From NCBI GenBank assembly GCA_964550535.1, contig CAZJZQ010000050.1, positions 1-22,662 of the forward strand: DNA of 22,662 bases. Reading direction: 5' to 3'. This document shows, piece after piece, positions 14,901 through 21,957 of the stretch. This stretch comes from UBA7672 sp964550535 (GTDB taxonomy: Bacteria; Pseudomonadota; Alphaproteobacteria; Caulobacterales; Hyphomonadaceae). Numbering within the stretch: position 1 is the first letter of the stretch; the number at the start of each line of letters is the position of its first letter. Under the pieces are notes generated by a model. It searched no databases. It was given only the letters and a program-made list of their open reading frames with translations, and was not told where the DNA came from. A program made the translations under genes and the position numbers.

Positions 14901-17815
14901 TGCCGGAAGCCAAGGCGATCATCTTCGCGCTCGCCGGCATGCTCGTGCTGGCGCTGGGGCTTGCCTATCTCGGCTATCGTTCCTTCAACGCGGCGGCGCG
15001 ATTGTTCGCGCAGACGCAGGCGTTGCAGATGCGCCTGAACGACACGAACCGCGAAGTGGGCGACCTCTGGTCCGAACTCGCCGATGGCGTCGGAATGGAA
15101 AGCCGCAATATCGGCGCCCGTCTGCCGGGCATCGATCAGCGCCTCGCCGCACTGCAACTGATTGTCGAAGACTTCATGGGCGCCGTGCGCGCGCGCGAGG
15201 CCGCGAAGACGCGTGATCTGGAGATGCGTCTCGACGAGATCGTGCGCCGTGTATCGCTCAGCACAACGCAATCGGAGAATGATCGCAAGGCCCACACCGG
15301 CATGGTCGAGGCGCTTCGCGGCGAACTTGCCTCGTCAAAAGAGGCCAGCAATCTCGCGCTCGCTCAAGCTGCGTCGGCGCTGGACCAGCGTGAGGCCAGT
15401 CTGAAGGCGGACCTCCTTCGCCACGTGTCAAATCTGTCCGGGGAGATCAGCGCCGCCTCCGGCGCCATGGGACAGTCGTTGCAACAATCGCGGTCAGAGC
15501 AGGGCGCTCTGGCTTCGCGGCTGCAGGATGTTACGGACCGCGTGACGGCTCTGGGCGCAAACCTTGATGCAATCGTCCCGCGCGTGGCCGGGTTTGAGCC
15601 GCGCATCGAGCGCCTCGGCCGCGACATGGCGCAAGCCGAAAATGACCGGACGGAAAACGCTCATCAGATCGCGGAGCTTTCCGCCGGATCGTCCCGGCGT
15701 TTCGAGGAACTGACCTCGCTTCTTGCCGGCGCGGATGGCGTCGCAAGACGGCTTGGCGATCGCATCGAGGCGGTTCGCGACGCGCTCGAACAGACGCAAG
15801 CGCAGGGCGAGGCGCAAGGCCGCCAACTGGCGCAGATCTCCGCGGATGTCTCCGGTCTGACCGGCCGGGCGTCGCACAACGAAACCGAGTTCGCCGCATC
15901 GCGGGATGCGCTACAGGCCCAGATCGACGAAGCACGTCAGGCGCTGGCGGACCTGCGCGGGGCGCAGGCCGGCGTGGAGGAAAGTATCGCCGCCCTCGAA
16001 CTCTCCACCCGCAGCCGCGCGGATGCGCTGGTTCAACAGGATGAAGAACAAACGCGGAGCATCGTCAGTTTGGGCGAAGCGTTGCGCGCGGCCGAAGAGA
16101 AATCCGGAGCAAATCTCGCGGAACAGGGTTCCCGCATCGACGCACTCGCCACGGCGCAATCGTCGCTGGAAGCAAACGGCGAGGCCCTGAAGGCGGAGCA
16201 GATCCGGACAGAGCAGATCACCGTGCGCTTGCACGGATTGATCGAAGCCAACATGAAGAAACTGGAAGAGGTGCGAGCGCAAACCGAAGCGTTGCGCGCG
16301 GCCGAAGAGAAATCCGGGGCAAATCTCGCGGAACAGGGCTCTCGCATCGACGCACTCGCCACGGCGCAATCGTCGCTGGAAGCAAACGGCGAGGCCCNNN
16401 NNNNNNNNNNNNNNNNNNNNNNNNNNNNNNNNNNNNNNNNNNNNNNNNNNNNNNNNNNNNNNNNNNNNNNNNNNNNNNNNNNNNNNNNNNNNNNNNNGAT
16501 CCGGACAGAGCAGATCACCGTGCGCTTGCACGGATTGATCGAAGCCAACATGGAGAAGCTGGAAGAGGCGCGGGCGCAAACCGATGTGCTGATTGAAGGC
16601 CTTCAGACATCTGAAAACAACTTGGCGGCCACACGAGATGCGGTTGGCAAGCTGGCGGCCGACCTGCAAACAAAGGCGGGAGATATTTCGCAGCAACTTG
16701 CAAGCGTGTCCGGATTGGCGAGCGAGACGGCCATGCGTGCGGACGCCACAGAGAAAACTCTCGCGGTCCAGCAGAAGGCGATGACGGACATCGCCGGCAT
16801 CGGCGCGAAGGTGCAGCGGTTCCAATATGAACTGTTGATGGCTGAAACCGCCAACGCCGCGAACACGGCTAATCTCTGGGGCGAAGTCGGAAAACTGGCC
16901 CGGACAACTGGCGTCGAGATTCAGCGCGAACACATCGGCGTCCAGCGATTCCCCGATGTCTTTCCGGATGTCGCCTCTGACGTGATGAAGCCGCTTTACA
17001 CCATAAACGGACGTCTCTCTTTCGCGCCCGGCAGAGCCGAGCTTGGCGCCCGTGTGCTCGTGAATTCGGTTCCGAAATCCGGCACGTATCTGCACTCACG
17101 GCTGCTCCAGGAACTTGGCGTCGCGAATCTGAATGTTCATCTCTCGTCCAGCTTCGCTCAGGACTTCAGGGGGGACAGTCTTCAGGATGTCATCGAGAAT
17201 TCGTCGCGCTTCTCGATGCCGCTTGGCTTCTCCCGAACCGCTAGCCTCGTCGCTGAGGGACAGTTTGCGGTGGCGCACATCGACTACTCAGTTGAAGCCG
17301 CCGCGATCCTAAAGGACTTCGTCCATCTGTTTGCTGTGCGCGACCTGCGCAATGTGCTCGTGTCCTTCATGCGGTTTTCGATTGATCCGCGGCGTCAGGA
17401 CAGGCTCAAGGCTCCAATTTTCCAGGAACTGCAGGGACCTGAGCTGTTCCATAAATTCCTGGCTGGTCCGGGGCAGACCTATCTGAAGAAGCGGATCGTT
17501 CCCATCCTGGGATGGCTCGGGAAACCTGACGTCGTCATGGTCCGGTTCGAGGATATCACTGGTGAAGCGGGTGAGCAGGTTCAGGCCGAAACGCTCAAGG
17601 TCATCTGCGAAAAAATCGGCATCGAAGCTCCAGAGGATCCTGTCGCCTTTTTGCGCAACAATGTCCTCAACAAGGAGACCCGGACCTATAGCGGCCATCT
17701 GTCGAAGTTCGGCGAGTACTGGAGCGATGAGGTCGATGCGTTGTTTGACGAGATCGGCGGTCACGGATTGAACGCCATTCTTGGATATCCTCGCCCCGAA
17801 CCGTCACAGGGGTAG
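11966..17815 (+). CDS. giant multidomain glycosyltransferase / coiled-coil / sulfotransferase fusion protein
   Basis: One frame runs across a 100-N gap. Numbering counts the gap as 100 bases. Residues about 155-370 look like an MptE/DUF115-type domain (GYIFGTGPG at 159-167, IACNSM, VVADPIF, IFGCDGR). Residues about 400-785 resemble a GT-B glycosyltransferase C-terminal half (YKQETFSDRPSGLFLDLL, then MNHVPVV), but the EX7E motif is not intact (E696, D708). Residues 785-938 are a Pro/Ala linker, 955-975 and 984-1004 two membrane helices, and about 1010-1640 coiled coil. The end is a sulfotransferase: PAPS 5'-phosphosulfate loop VPKSGTYL (K1704) and 3'-phosphate pair R1792/S1800 in VRDLRNVLVSFMRF. 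The helix hairpin puts both ends in the cytoplasm, where NDP-sugars and PAPS are. ATG 11966 has AAGG upstream. The first 800 codons are AT-richer than the rest. The role in fucosylated glycan synthesis is inferred. Confidence 0.8.
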   Translation: MRLVFFPAFQDSAALTDHFYRLHWYLYPFRDEIEAIVLPVANPDIKVGAPADFLDQTLPDLVGKIHVEVRVVAGEEDLANELRSADAVFCWAVGEDGKVPSHNALSGKRVLRIDHTKLQHASSFYLKFPETFEPLQKSYIDRSVKIFEKIRERCKSRIGYIFGTGPGLSLASQHDFSDGVSIACNSMVRNYELLERLKPPLIVVADPIFHAGPSSYAAAFRADLVRAMGKYGSYLFVPLRDYHIYISHLPEKFRDRIAALPFKSGEVPNLDISESYHVTSTGNILTLFLLPLGATFFKEVRIFGCDGRPLHENNYFWGHDKASQFNDKMADIIKAHPAFFAIDFDNYYLTHCNIVERWLCEMERRGVTATNHTPSYIPALRDRSAGPLVAGAAAIPEVISAPKPLFVSIDPEVGKNFGHFTPLNDRASEAAAIAGMEFVTFGNIDTTALDASRGYLKPHFSENSWSFRARDLGVNGDSYRKFLADLKRARTELVALGPRPQTHIFMYCGSMSAAEALLDVFDGDENVLLAVNLFWCSFFDYTEPWFSERWRGLAARFTRSGRHRFFGTTDKLADGLSRVLGLPVRALPHVSPTYSDAESWDLLEQTPRRLAAACRPSISFPAVSKAEKGAAERIEIIRAIKQDPELSSCRVLVRGDVHEFAEFGDDVTVYPNHLSDEAYRRVVSEGDIGVLLYKQETFSDRPSGLFLDLLMNHVPVVTTSGSWIGDFVAGCGGGVVMPSTDPSLIITGIKKVIANYDTYTGAAREAGLQWYASNTWLEFVKEIALPPKALSEQGVQKPVATSQPPHSATPSPPMPVISPGALNRPSAPQVAASALAVAPKAAGASIDAAPLAQRAAANGAHPPLTIFPVRAGGSAAAPAPASPKADKPAPAVNAPPPPAKPAPPQTDPASAAAAAQTRAALRAAARASSAPPPLDPKLSGGFVQRAVAHVKRSRVARLAIALGALTIAAAVAFLASPVLPEAKAIIFALAGMLVLALGLAYLGYRSFNAAARLFAQTQALQMRLNDTNREVGDLWSELADGVGMESRNIGARLPGIDQRLAALQLIVEDFMGAVRAREAAKTRDLEMRLDEIVRRVSLSTTQSENDRKAHTGMVEALRGELASSKEASNLALAQAASALDQREASLKADLLRHVSNLSGEISAASGAMGQSLQQSRSEQGALASRLQDVTDRVTALGANLDAIVPRVAGFEPRIERLGRDMAQAENDRTENAHQIAELSAGSSRRFEELTSLLAGADGVARRLGDRIEAVRDALEQTQAQGEAQGRQLAQISADVSGLTGRASHNETEFAASRDALQAQIDEARQALADLRGAQAGVEESIAALELSTRSRADALVQQDEEQTRSIVSLGEALRAAEEKSGANLAEQGSRIDALATAQSSLEANGEALKAEQIRTEQITVRLHGLIEANMKKLEEVRAQTEALRAAEEKSGANLAEQGSRIDALATAQSSLEANGEAXXXXXXXXXXXXXXXXXXXXXXXXXXXXXXXXXXIRTEQITVRLHGLIEANMEKLEEARAQTDVLIEGLQTSENNLAATRDAVGKLAADLQTKAGDISQQLASVSGLASETAMRADATEKTLAVQQKAMTDIAGIGAKVQRFQYELLMAETANAANTANLWGEVGKLARTTGVEIQREHIGVQRFPDVFPDVASDVMKPLYTINGRLSFAPGRAELGARVLVNSVPKSGTYLHSRLLQELGVANLNVHLSSSFAQDFRGDSLQDVIENSSRFSMPLGFSRTASLVAEGQFAVAHIDYSVEAAAILKDFVHLFAVRDLRNVLVSFMRFSIDPRRQDRLKAPIFQELQGPELFHKFLAGPGQTYLKKRIVPILGWLGKPDVVMVRFEDITGEAGEQVQAETLKVICEKIGIEAPEDPVAFLRNNVLNKETRTYSGHLSKFGEYWSDEVDALFDEIGGHGLNAILGYPRPEPSQG
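16076..16582 (+). repeat. tandem 210-bp (70-residue) repeat inside the coiled coil
   Basis: Copy 1 is 16076-16285; copy 2 starts at 16286 and runs through the N-gap to 16582. Each begins EALRAAEEKSGANLAEQGSR and ends near LEEVRAQT or LEEARAQT. Before the gap the copies differ by only three visible, synonymous bases (GGA/GGG, GGT/GGC, TCC/TCT); after it there are a few changes near the end (K to E, V to A). The unit is exactly ten heptads, so copies can be added or lost without breaking reading frame or coiled-coil register. The true copy number is unknown because the gap lies inside the array. Confidence 0.9.
16398..16497. other. 100-N assembly gap inside the tandem repeat
   Basis: A run of exactly 100 Ns, a conventional placeholder for a gap of unknown length. 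By comparison with copy 1, the minimum missing sequence is 13 bases. Both 13 and 100 leave the same remainder modulo 3, so the frame is preserved either way. Any number of extra 210-base units would also fit. Confidence 0.95.
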
Positions 17816-18105
17816 GGCTGTAGGGCCGTGGAGCGCCCCGGTCCGGTCTGGTGAGCCGCAGCTGGTTGTGTCCGGCTTTATGATGGAGCCGGCTCCTCCC
17901 CAACTTCGTAACATCCACGCCCGCAAACGGGCCGGTGGAAGACGCGCGCCGGATACGGGGAGTGCGCCCTTCGCCGCTGGCGGCTGACGCCAGGGGGACC
18001 AGATCGCCATTGCCGGATAAGGCTGTTCGTGGCGTTCAACTCGCTCCAACCTGCGCGGGATGTATGGACGTGCGGTCCGTGAAGCGGTGCAAATGCTCGC
18101 GGCGC
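17816..18105. other. intergenic region after the fusion gene, no gene seen
   Basis: I see no supportable gene between the fusion gene's stop and the terminator of the convergent receptor gene. It contains a perfect palindrome GGAGCCGGCTCC near 17885 and a small hairpin CTGGCG-GCTGA-CGCCAG at 17977-17993. Neither is followed by a T-run, so no plus-strand terminator can be claimed for the fusion gene. Confidence 0.5.
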
Positions 18106-18138
18106 AAAAGAAAAGGGCGGCCCGATGGGGCCGCCCTT
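18106..18138 (-). terminator. rho-independent terminator of the TonB-dependent receptor gene
   Basis: The arms AAGGGCGGCC (18113-18122) and GGCCGCCCTT (18129-18138) are perfectly complementary around a 6-base loop. On the minus strand the hairpin leads into TTTTCTTTT. It begins 27 bases beyond the receptor's stop codon. Confidence 0.9.
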
Positions 18139-18165
18139 CCAGTTTGACGCTCAAAAACGTGACGC

Positions 18166-21100
18166 TCAGAACTTTTTCGTCACGCCAAGTTCGAACTGAC
18201 GGCCACGCGGGTTGCCATAACCCGGGTAGTAGCCCGTGCGGCTGGCCGAAGCGAGGCCGCCCGCGTTCGTGTGCTGGGCCGCCATCGGGTCCTCGTCCGT
18301 CAAGTTGAGGACCGATGCGCGGAACTGCAGATCGTTCGACCACGGCGCGTCGTAGATATAGACGAGGTCGAAATCGAGATAGTCTTCCGGCGTCATGCCG
18401 TAGGTCGTGCGGATCGGCACGTTGGTCGGCACGCCGCCGATAACCTGCACTTCATAGTCGATCGCCGTCGGCAGCACTTCGTCCTGAACGCCCGAGATGT
18501 AGTTGGCGCGCAGCGTGATGCGGTGATCGTCGACGGCGTAACCCAGCGTCGCATTACCGCGCCACTTCGGCATGATGGTGCCGTTGCGCGACAGGTTGGC
18601 GTAGCCCAGACCGTCGAAGCTGCCGGCATACTGCAAAGGCGCGCCGCCAATGCCGATGCCGGGGATCGAGTAGCCTTTCACCTTATAGACCAGGTTCTGC
18701 GTCGCGGAGATCGCAGCGCGCAGCGTACCGGGGCCCACGTCGCGCGTGTAGTCGACGTTGTAATCCAGACCGTTGGTGATGAAGCCGCCGGTGTTCAGCG
18801 TGTACTGGTCCATGCTGACGATCGAACCAGCGTTGGACGTGCCCTGGACGCAGCTGCCTTCAACGAAGTCAACGAGCGGCACGAAGGCAGCCGAGCAGTT
18901 CGCCGCGGTCGTGGCGCCCGGCGAAGCCGTGCCGAACACGTTGCTCAGGATCTGCGACAGGCTGGTGTTGCCGACTTCGCCGTCGATGGTGATCTCGAAG
19001 AAGTCCAGGCTGGCGCGCAGCTGGCCTCCACCGACTTCCGGCGCGTAGATGACGCCGAGGTTCATCGCGGTATCGTCTTCAGGCGTGATGCCCGGCAGGG
19101 TCGTGACTCGCGTCGGGACAGCACGGAACAGGCTGGACACATAGACCGAGCCGTTCTGCGTTCCGAGCACGCCGATGTCTTCCGGCGGAGCCTGGAAGTT
19201 GGTCGAGTAGGACGCGCGGAAGGACAGTTCCGGCAGCACGTCATACTTGCCCGCGACTTTCCAGATTTCACCCGAGATCGGTCCGAACTCCTCGCGGCGA
19301 GCCGCGACCTGGACGTTCAGGTTGTCCAGGATCGGCAGCTGAAGTTCGCCGAAATAGGAGATCGTCTGGCGGTCGCTGAAGTAGGGGAACTGACGGCCGA
19401 GGCCCGAACCGAAATACGGACCGGATTGAGCCGCGCAAGCGCCTTGACCCGGCAGCGTCGGGGCCAGGCCCTGATCGCCCCACGGGCAGTCCAGACCGGC
19501 GATCTGGATGTCGTCTTCCGAGCCGATTGGCATGCCGCGCGATTCGACCTGACGCCACTGCGAACCGATCGCCCAGCCGATCTCGCCGCCGGGCAGTTCG
19601 AAGCCGGGGATGTAGCCGGTGTAGATGGCGTCGATCGTCAGCGCTTCGTTGGTGAGTTCGAAGCCGCGATCATGCGTCATCCAGTCGAGCAGGGCGAACG
19701 AGTTTTCAAAGGCCGCACCGCCATACATCGGGTTCGGAGCGCCGTTCACGAACGACGTTTCGAACGAAGAGGCGAAGGGGTTGAACCACTCGCAGCCCGC
19801 CGTGCCCGGCGCTGTGTCGGACTGGATGCCGACCGAGGCGTCGTAGGCGCTGGCGCTGGTATAGACGGTGGCGACGCGGTCAATCGCGGCGCAATCCGGA
19901 CCGCCGTATCCGCGCAGGGCGTTCTGCAAGCGGGACACGATCCAGTCGGGACGCGAGGACTCGTTGATGTACTTCGAATAGGTCGCCGCGTACTCGAAGG
20001 TCGTGCCTTCTGGCAGGAACCGGCCGAACACGCCGTCTTCCACAAAGTCGCCCTTCAGCGACATCGAGCCGCCCCAGCGCTCGCGCTGCTGTTTTTCCTG
20101 GCGGTGGTTGTCGGGGTACAGCGGGTTGCCGCCGAACATCACCGGACGCCACTGGTTGGAGGTGTACAGCGTTCCTGGCGTGGCCGAAGGCGCGACGCGA
20201 TCAAAGAACTCTTGCGCAAAAGGATTGACCACAGAACCGTTCACAACGCCAGCGGCGGTGTAAACCGGCTGCGCATACGGGATCTGATAGAGGCCGATCA
20301 GCGAGGTGCGCAGAGTGTCTGTTGCGCGGTTGCCGCCCGAGGGGATCGACGCGCCCGTCTTGATGTTGGGGTTGTCGGTCTTGGCGTAGGAGGCCTCGAA
20401 ATGGAACTCCGTCGTGTCCGACAGGTCGGAGTTGTATTCGAAGTAGCCGCGCAGATATTCTTCCTCATCGACGAGGTTGAAGTATTGCGACAGCGGAACG
20501 GCGCAATCCAGCGCGTTGGAAGCGGCGGCGCCGCCCGTGCCCGACACGTTGAAGTACGGGTTCAGCACGTTCGAGATTTCACCGCCGATCGCGCGGCAAT
20601 CGGCCTGCGTGTAATCGCGATGGTTCGCGACCGTCGCGCCGGTCAGCGTGTAGTAGTTGCTGGGGTTCGAGTTGAACACCGTCCAGCCCGCGGGCTGCTG
20701 GTCGTACGGCAGCGTGGAGAAGCTGCGCTTGGACATGCCAAGCTCGCCACGATGGCCCCACGAAGCGGCGAGCATCATGTTGGAGCTTTCGCCCACCACG
20801 CCCCACAGCGCTTCGATGTTCTCTTCGCCCGTCGAGCCGTCGAACATCTTCTTCTCGGCGGAGATTTCAAAGCCGTCGAAGTTCTTGCGCGTGACATAGT
20901 TGATCACGCCGCCCACGGCGCCCGCGCCGTAGGTCACCGACGCGCCGTCCTTCAGCACGTCGATGCGGCCGACCGCCATCATCGGCAGGGTGTTGATGTC
21001 AGCGCCCGCGCCGCCATCCGAAGATGCGAAGCGGCGGCCGTTGAGCAGGACCAGCGTACGGCTGGCGCCCAGACCGCGCAGGTTGACGTTGGCGAAGCCG

Positions 21101-21471
21101 GCGGCGGCGCCGGCGATCTGGCTGTCCGCCTCGCCCTGGGCTTCCGACGAGATCGTCAGCGAGCGCAGGAATTCGGCGGCGGTCGGCGCGCCTTGTTCCA
21201 GCATGTCGTCCAGCGTGAAGACCTCGACCGGCGAGGGGGCGTCTTCCGACGCGCCGGCGATCAGCTGGCCGGTCACGACCACGCGGTCGGTGGTGGCGGG
21301 AGCCGCGGCGGCAGGAGCGATTTGCTCGGCCGGGGCGGCCTGGTCGCTGGTCGCTTCCTGCGGACCCGAGGTGACGATGGTGTTGATGACTTCCTGGCCG
21401 AACGCGGGGCTGAAGCCGGCCATGCTGGCGGCAAAAGCGAGTCCGGACACGCCGCTAAGCGCGAATTTCAT
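18166..21471 (-). CDS. TonB-dependent outer-membrane receptor, large type
   Basis: The 1101-residue protein would import a bound substrate across the outer membrane using TonB energy. It has a signal peptide (about 1-25, cleavage near AFG-QEV), an Ala/Pro-rich stretch, a TonB-box-like RVVVTG (63-68), then the plug: VEVFTLDDMLEQGAPTAAEF, VNLRGLGASRTLVLLNGRR, the GRIDVLKDGASVTYGAGAVG block and GVINYVTRKNFDGFE. The rest is a beta-barrel ending in RGRQFELGVTKKF with a terminal Phe, the usual insertion signal. Several closely spaced Cys pairs fall in likely surface loops. A good AGGGAGG site precedes ATG 21471. The size suits the receptors common in Caulobacterales/Sphingomonadales. The substrate is not evident, and no transporter or hydrolase partner adjoins. 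The long plus-strand open frame opposite is a shadow. Confidence 0.93.
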   Translation of the reverse strand: MKFALSGVSGLAFAASMAGFSPAFGQEVINTIVTSGPQEATSDQAAPAEQIAPAAAAPATTDRVVVTGQLIAGASEDAPSPVEVFTLDDMLEQGAPTAAEFLRSLTISSEAQGEADSQIAGAAAGFANVNLRGLGASRTLVLLNGRRFASSDGGAGADINTLPMMAVGRIDVLKDGASVTYGAGAVGGVINYVTRKNFDGFEISAEKKMFDGSTGEENIEALWGVVGESSNMMLAASWGHRGELGMSKRSFSTLPYDQQPAGWTVFNSNPSNYYTLTGATVANHRDYTQADCRAIGGEISNVLNPYFNVSGTGGAAASNALDCAVPLSQYFNLVDEEEYLRGYFEYNSDLSDTTEFHFEASYAKTDNPNIKTGASIPSGGNRATDTLRTSLIGLYQIPYAQPVYTAAGVVNGSVVNPFAQEFFDRVAPSATPGTLYTSNQWRPVMFGGNPLYPDNHRQEKQQRERWGGSMSLKGDFVEDGVFGRFLPEGTTFEYAATYSKYINESSRPDWIVSRLQNALRGYGGPDCAAIDRVATVYTSASAYDASVGIQSDTAPGTAGCEWFNPFASSFETSFVNGAPNPMYGGAAFENSFALLDWMTHDRGFELTNEALTIDAIYTGYIPGFELPGGEIGWAIGSQWRQVESRGMPIGSEDDIQIAGLDCPWGDQGLAPTLPGQGACAAQSGPYFGSGLGRQFPYFSDRQTISYFGELQLPILDNLNVQVAARREEFGPISGEIWKVAGKYDVLPELSFRASYSTNFQAPPEDIGVLGTQNGSVYVSSLFRAVPTRVTTLPGITPEDDTAMNLGVIYAPEVGGGQLRASLDFFEITIDGEVGNTSLSQILSNVFGTASPGATTAANCSAAFVPLVDFVEGSCVQGTSNAGSIVSMDQYTLNTGGFITNGLDYNVDYTRDVGPGTLRAAISATQNLVYKVKGYSIPGIGIGGAPLQYAGSFDGLGYANLSRNGTIMPKWRGNATLGYAVDDHRITLRANYISGVQDEVLPTAIDYEVQVIGGVPTNVPIRTTYGMTPEDYLDFDLVYIYDAPWSNDLQFRASVLNLTDEDPMAAQHTNAGGLASASRTGYYPGYGNPRGRQFELGVTKKF

Positions 21472-21522
21472 AGGTGTTCCTCCCTGGGGGTGTGGGCCCG
21501 TCTAGCCGTGGCTTGACCATGC

Positions 21523-21550
21523 GGAATATCGGAGTTCTTGATTACGTCAA
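21523..21550 (-). promoter_or_regulatory. possible sigma-70-type promoter of the TonB-dependent receptor
   Basis: On the minus strand TTGACG (21550-21545) is followed after 16 bases by TATTCC (21528-21523). Transcription would start about 45 bases before the receptor's ATG. The -35 matches five of six consensus positions and the -10 is weaker. It is a by-eye call. Confidence 0.4.
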
Positions 21551-21957
21551 CGGAATCCGTCGCATCCGAATAGCTAAAAATCTCTTGCTGTCGCTGCGAA
21601 AACACGCGTCAAAATGACCTAACGTCACTTTTATTTGTTCCGTACCGGCAATCTGTTTACCGTCTAAATAGACGGCAAAATGCCCGCCGCTTGACCCGCT
21701 CCCCCCGCTGATTTAGGGAAACCGCTTCCCGCGCAGACCTTCACATCTGCGCCTTGACCGGGACGCTCTCCTCGAACTCCAGAGGAATGAGCCCGGCGAG
21801 GTCCCCCGCCCAGCGCGTTGCGCCCGGCGGGGTGTTTGGCGTTTGCGCGGCGGTCAGGCCAACTCGCGTCCGGCAGGACGCGGAAAGTTGTCCTGGAGGC
21901 CAGAAAGACTAGCCTTCCCATCTGGACATGGGGTCCGGGCCGGGAAGAGGAGCGATC
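21551..21957. other. divergent TBDR/ffh intergenic region with inverted repeats
   Basis: No gene is supported here. Bases 21595-21680 are AT-rich for this genome and include TGAC-N5-GTCA (21615-21627) and the perfect inverted repeat CCGTCTA-AA-TAGACGG (21660-21675). The latter could be an operator serving either divergent gene. No clear ffh promoter was found; the roughly 200 bases nearest ffh are GC-rich and unremarkable. A minus-strand open frame at 21664-22458 is a shadow of ffh. Confidence 0.4.
21660..21675. promoter_or_regulatory. 16-bp perfect inverted repeat, candidate operator
   Basis: CCGTCTA and TAGACGG are exact reverse complements separated by AA. The site is 188 bases upstream of the receptor ATG and about 280 bases upstream of ffh, in the AT-rich part of the divergent region. 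The regulator is unknown. Confidence 0.4.

Noticed and set aside
16076..16582. CRISPR-like or mobile-element repeat
   Set aside because: The repeats are directly adjacent 210-base coding units in one frame with no spacers, terminal inverted repeats or transposase; they are protein repeats.
15911..17095. 394-codon minus-strand open frame across the coiled-coil region and N-gap
   Set aside because: It is antisense to the repeat-rich coiled coil and is held open partly by the unknown bases of the gap.
18271..21516. 1081-codon open frame on the plus strand opposite the receptor gene
   Set aside because: It is a codon-bias shadow: the minus strand gives a full TonB-receptor with signal peptide, plug motifs, ribosome-binding site and terminator, while the plus-strand translation is Arg/Ala-rich with no family features.
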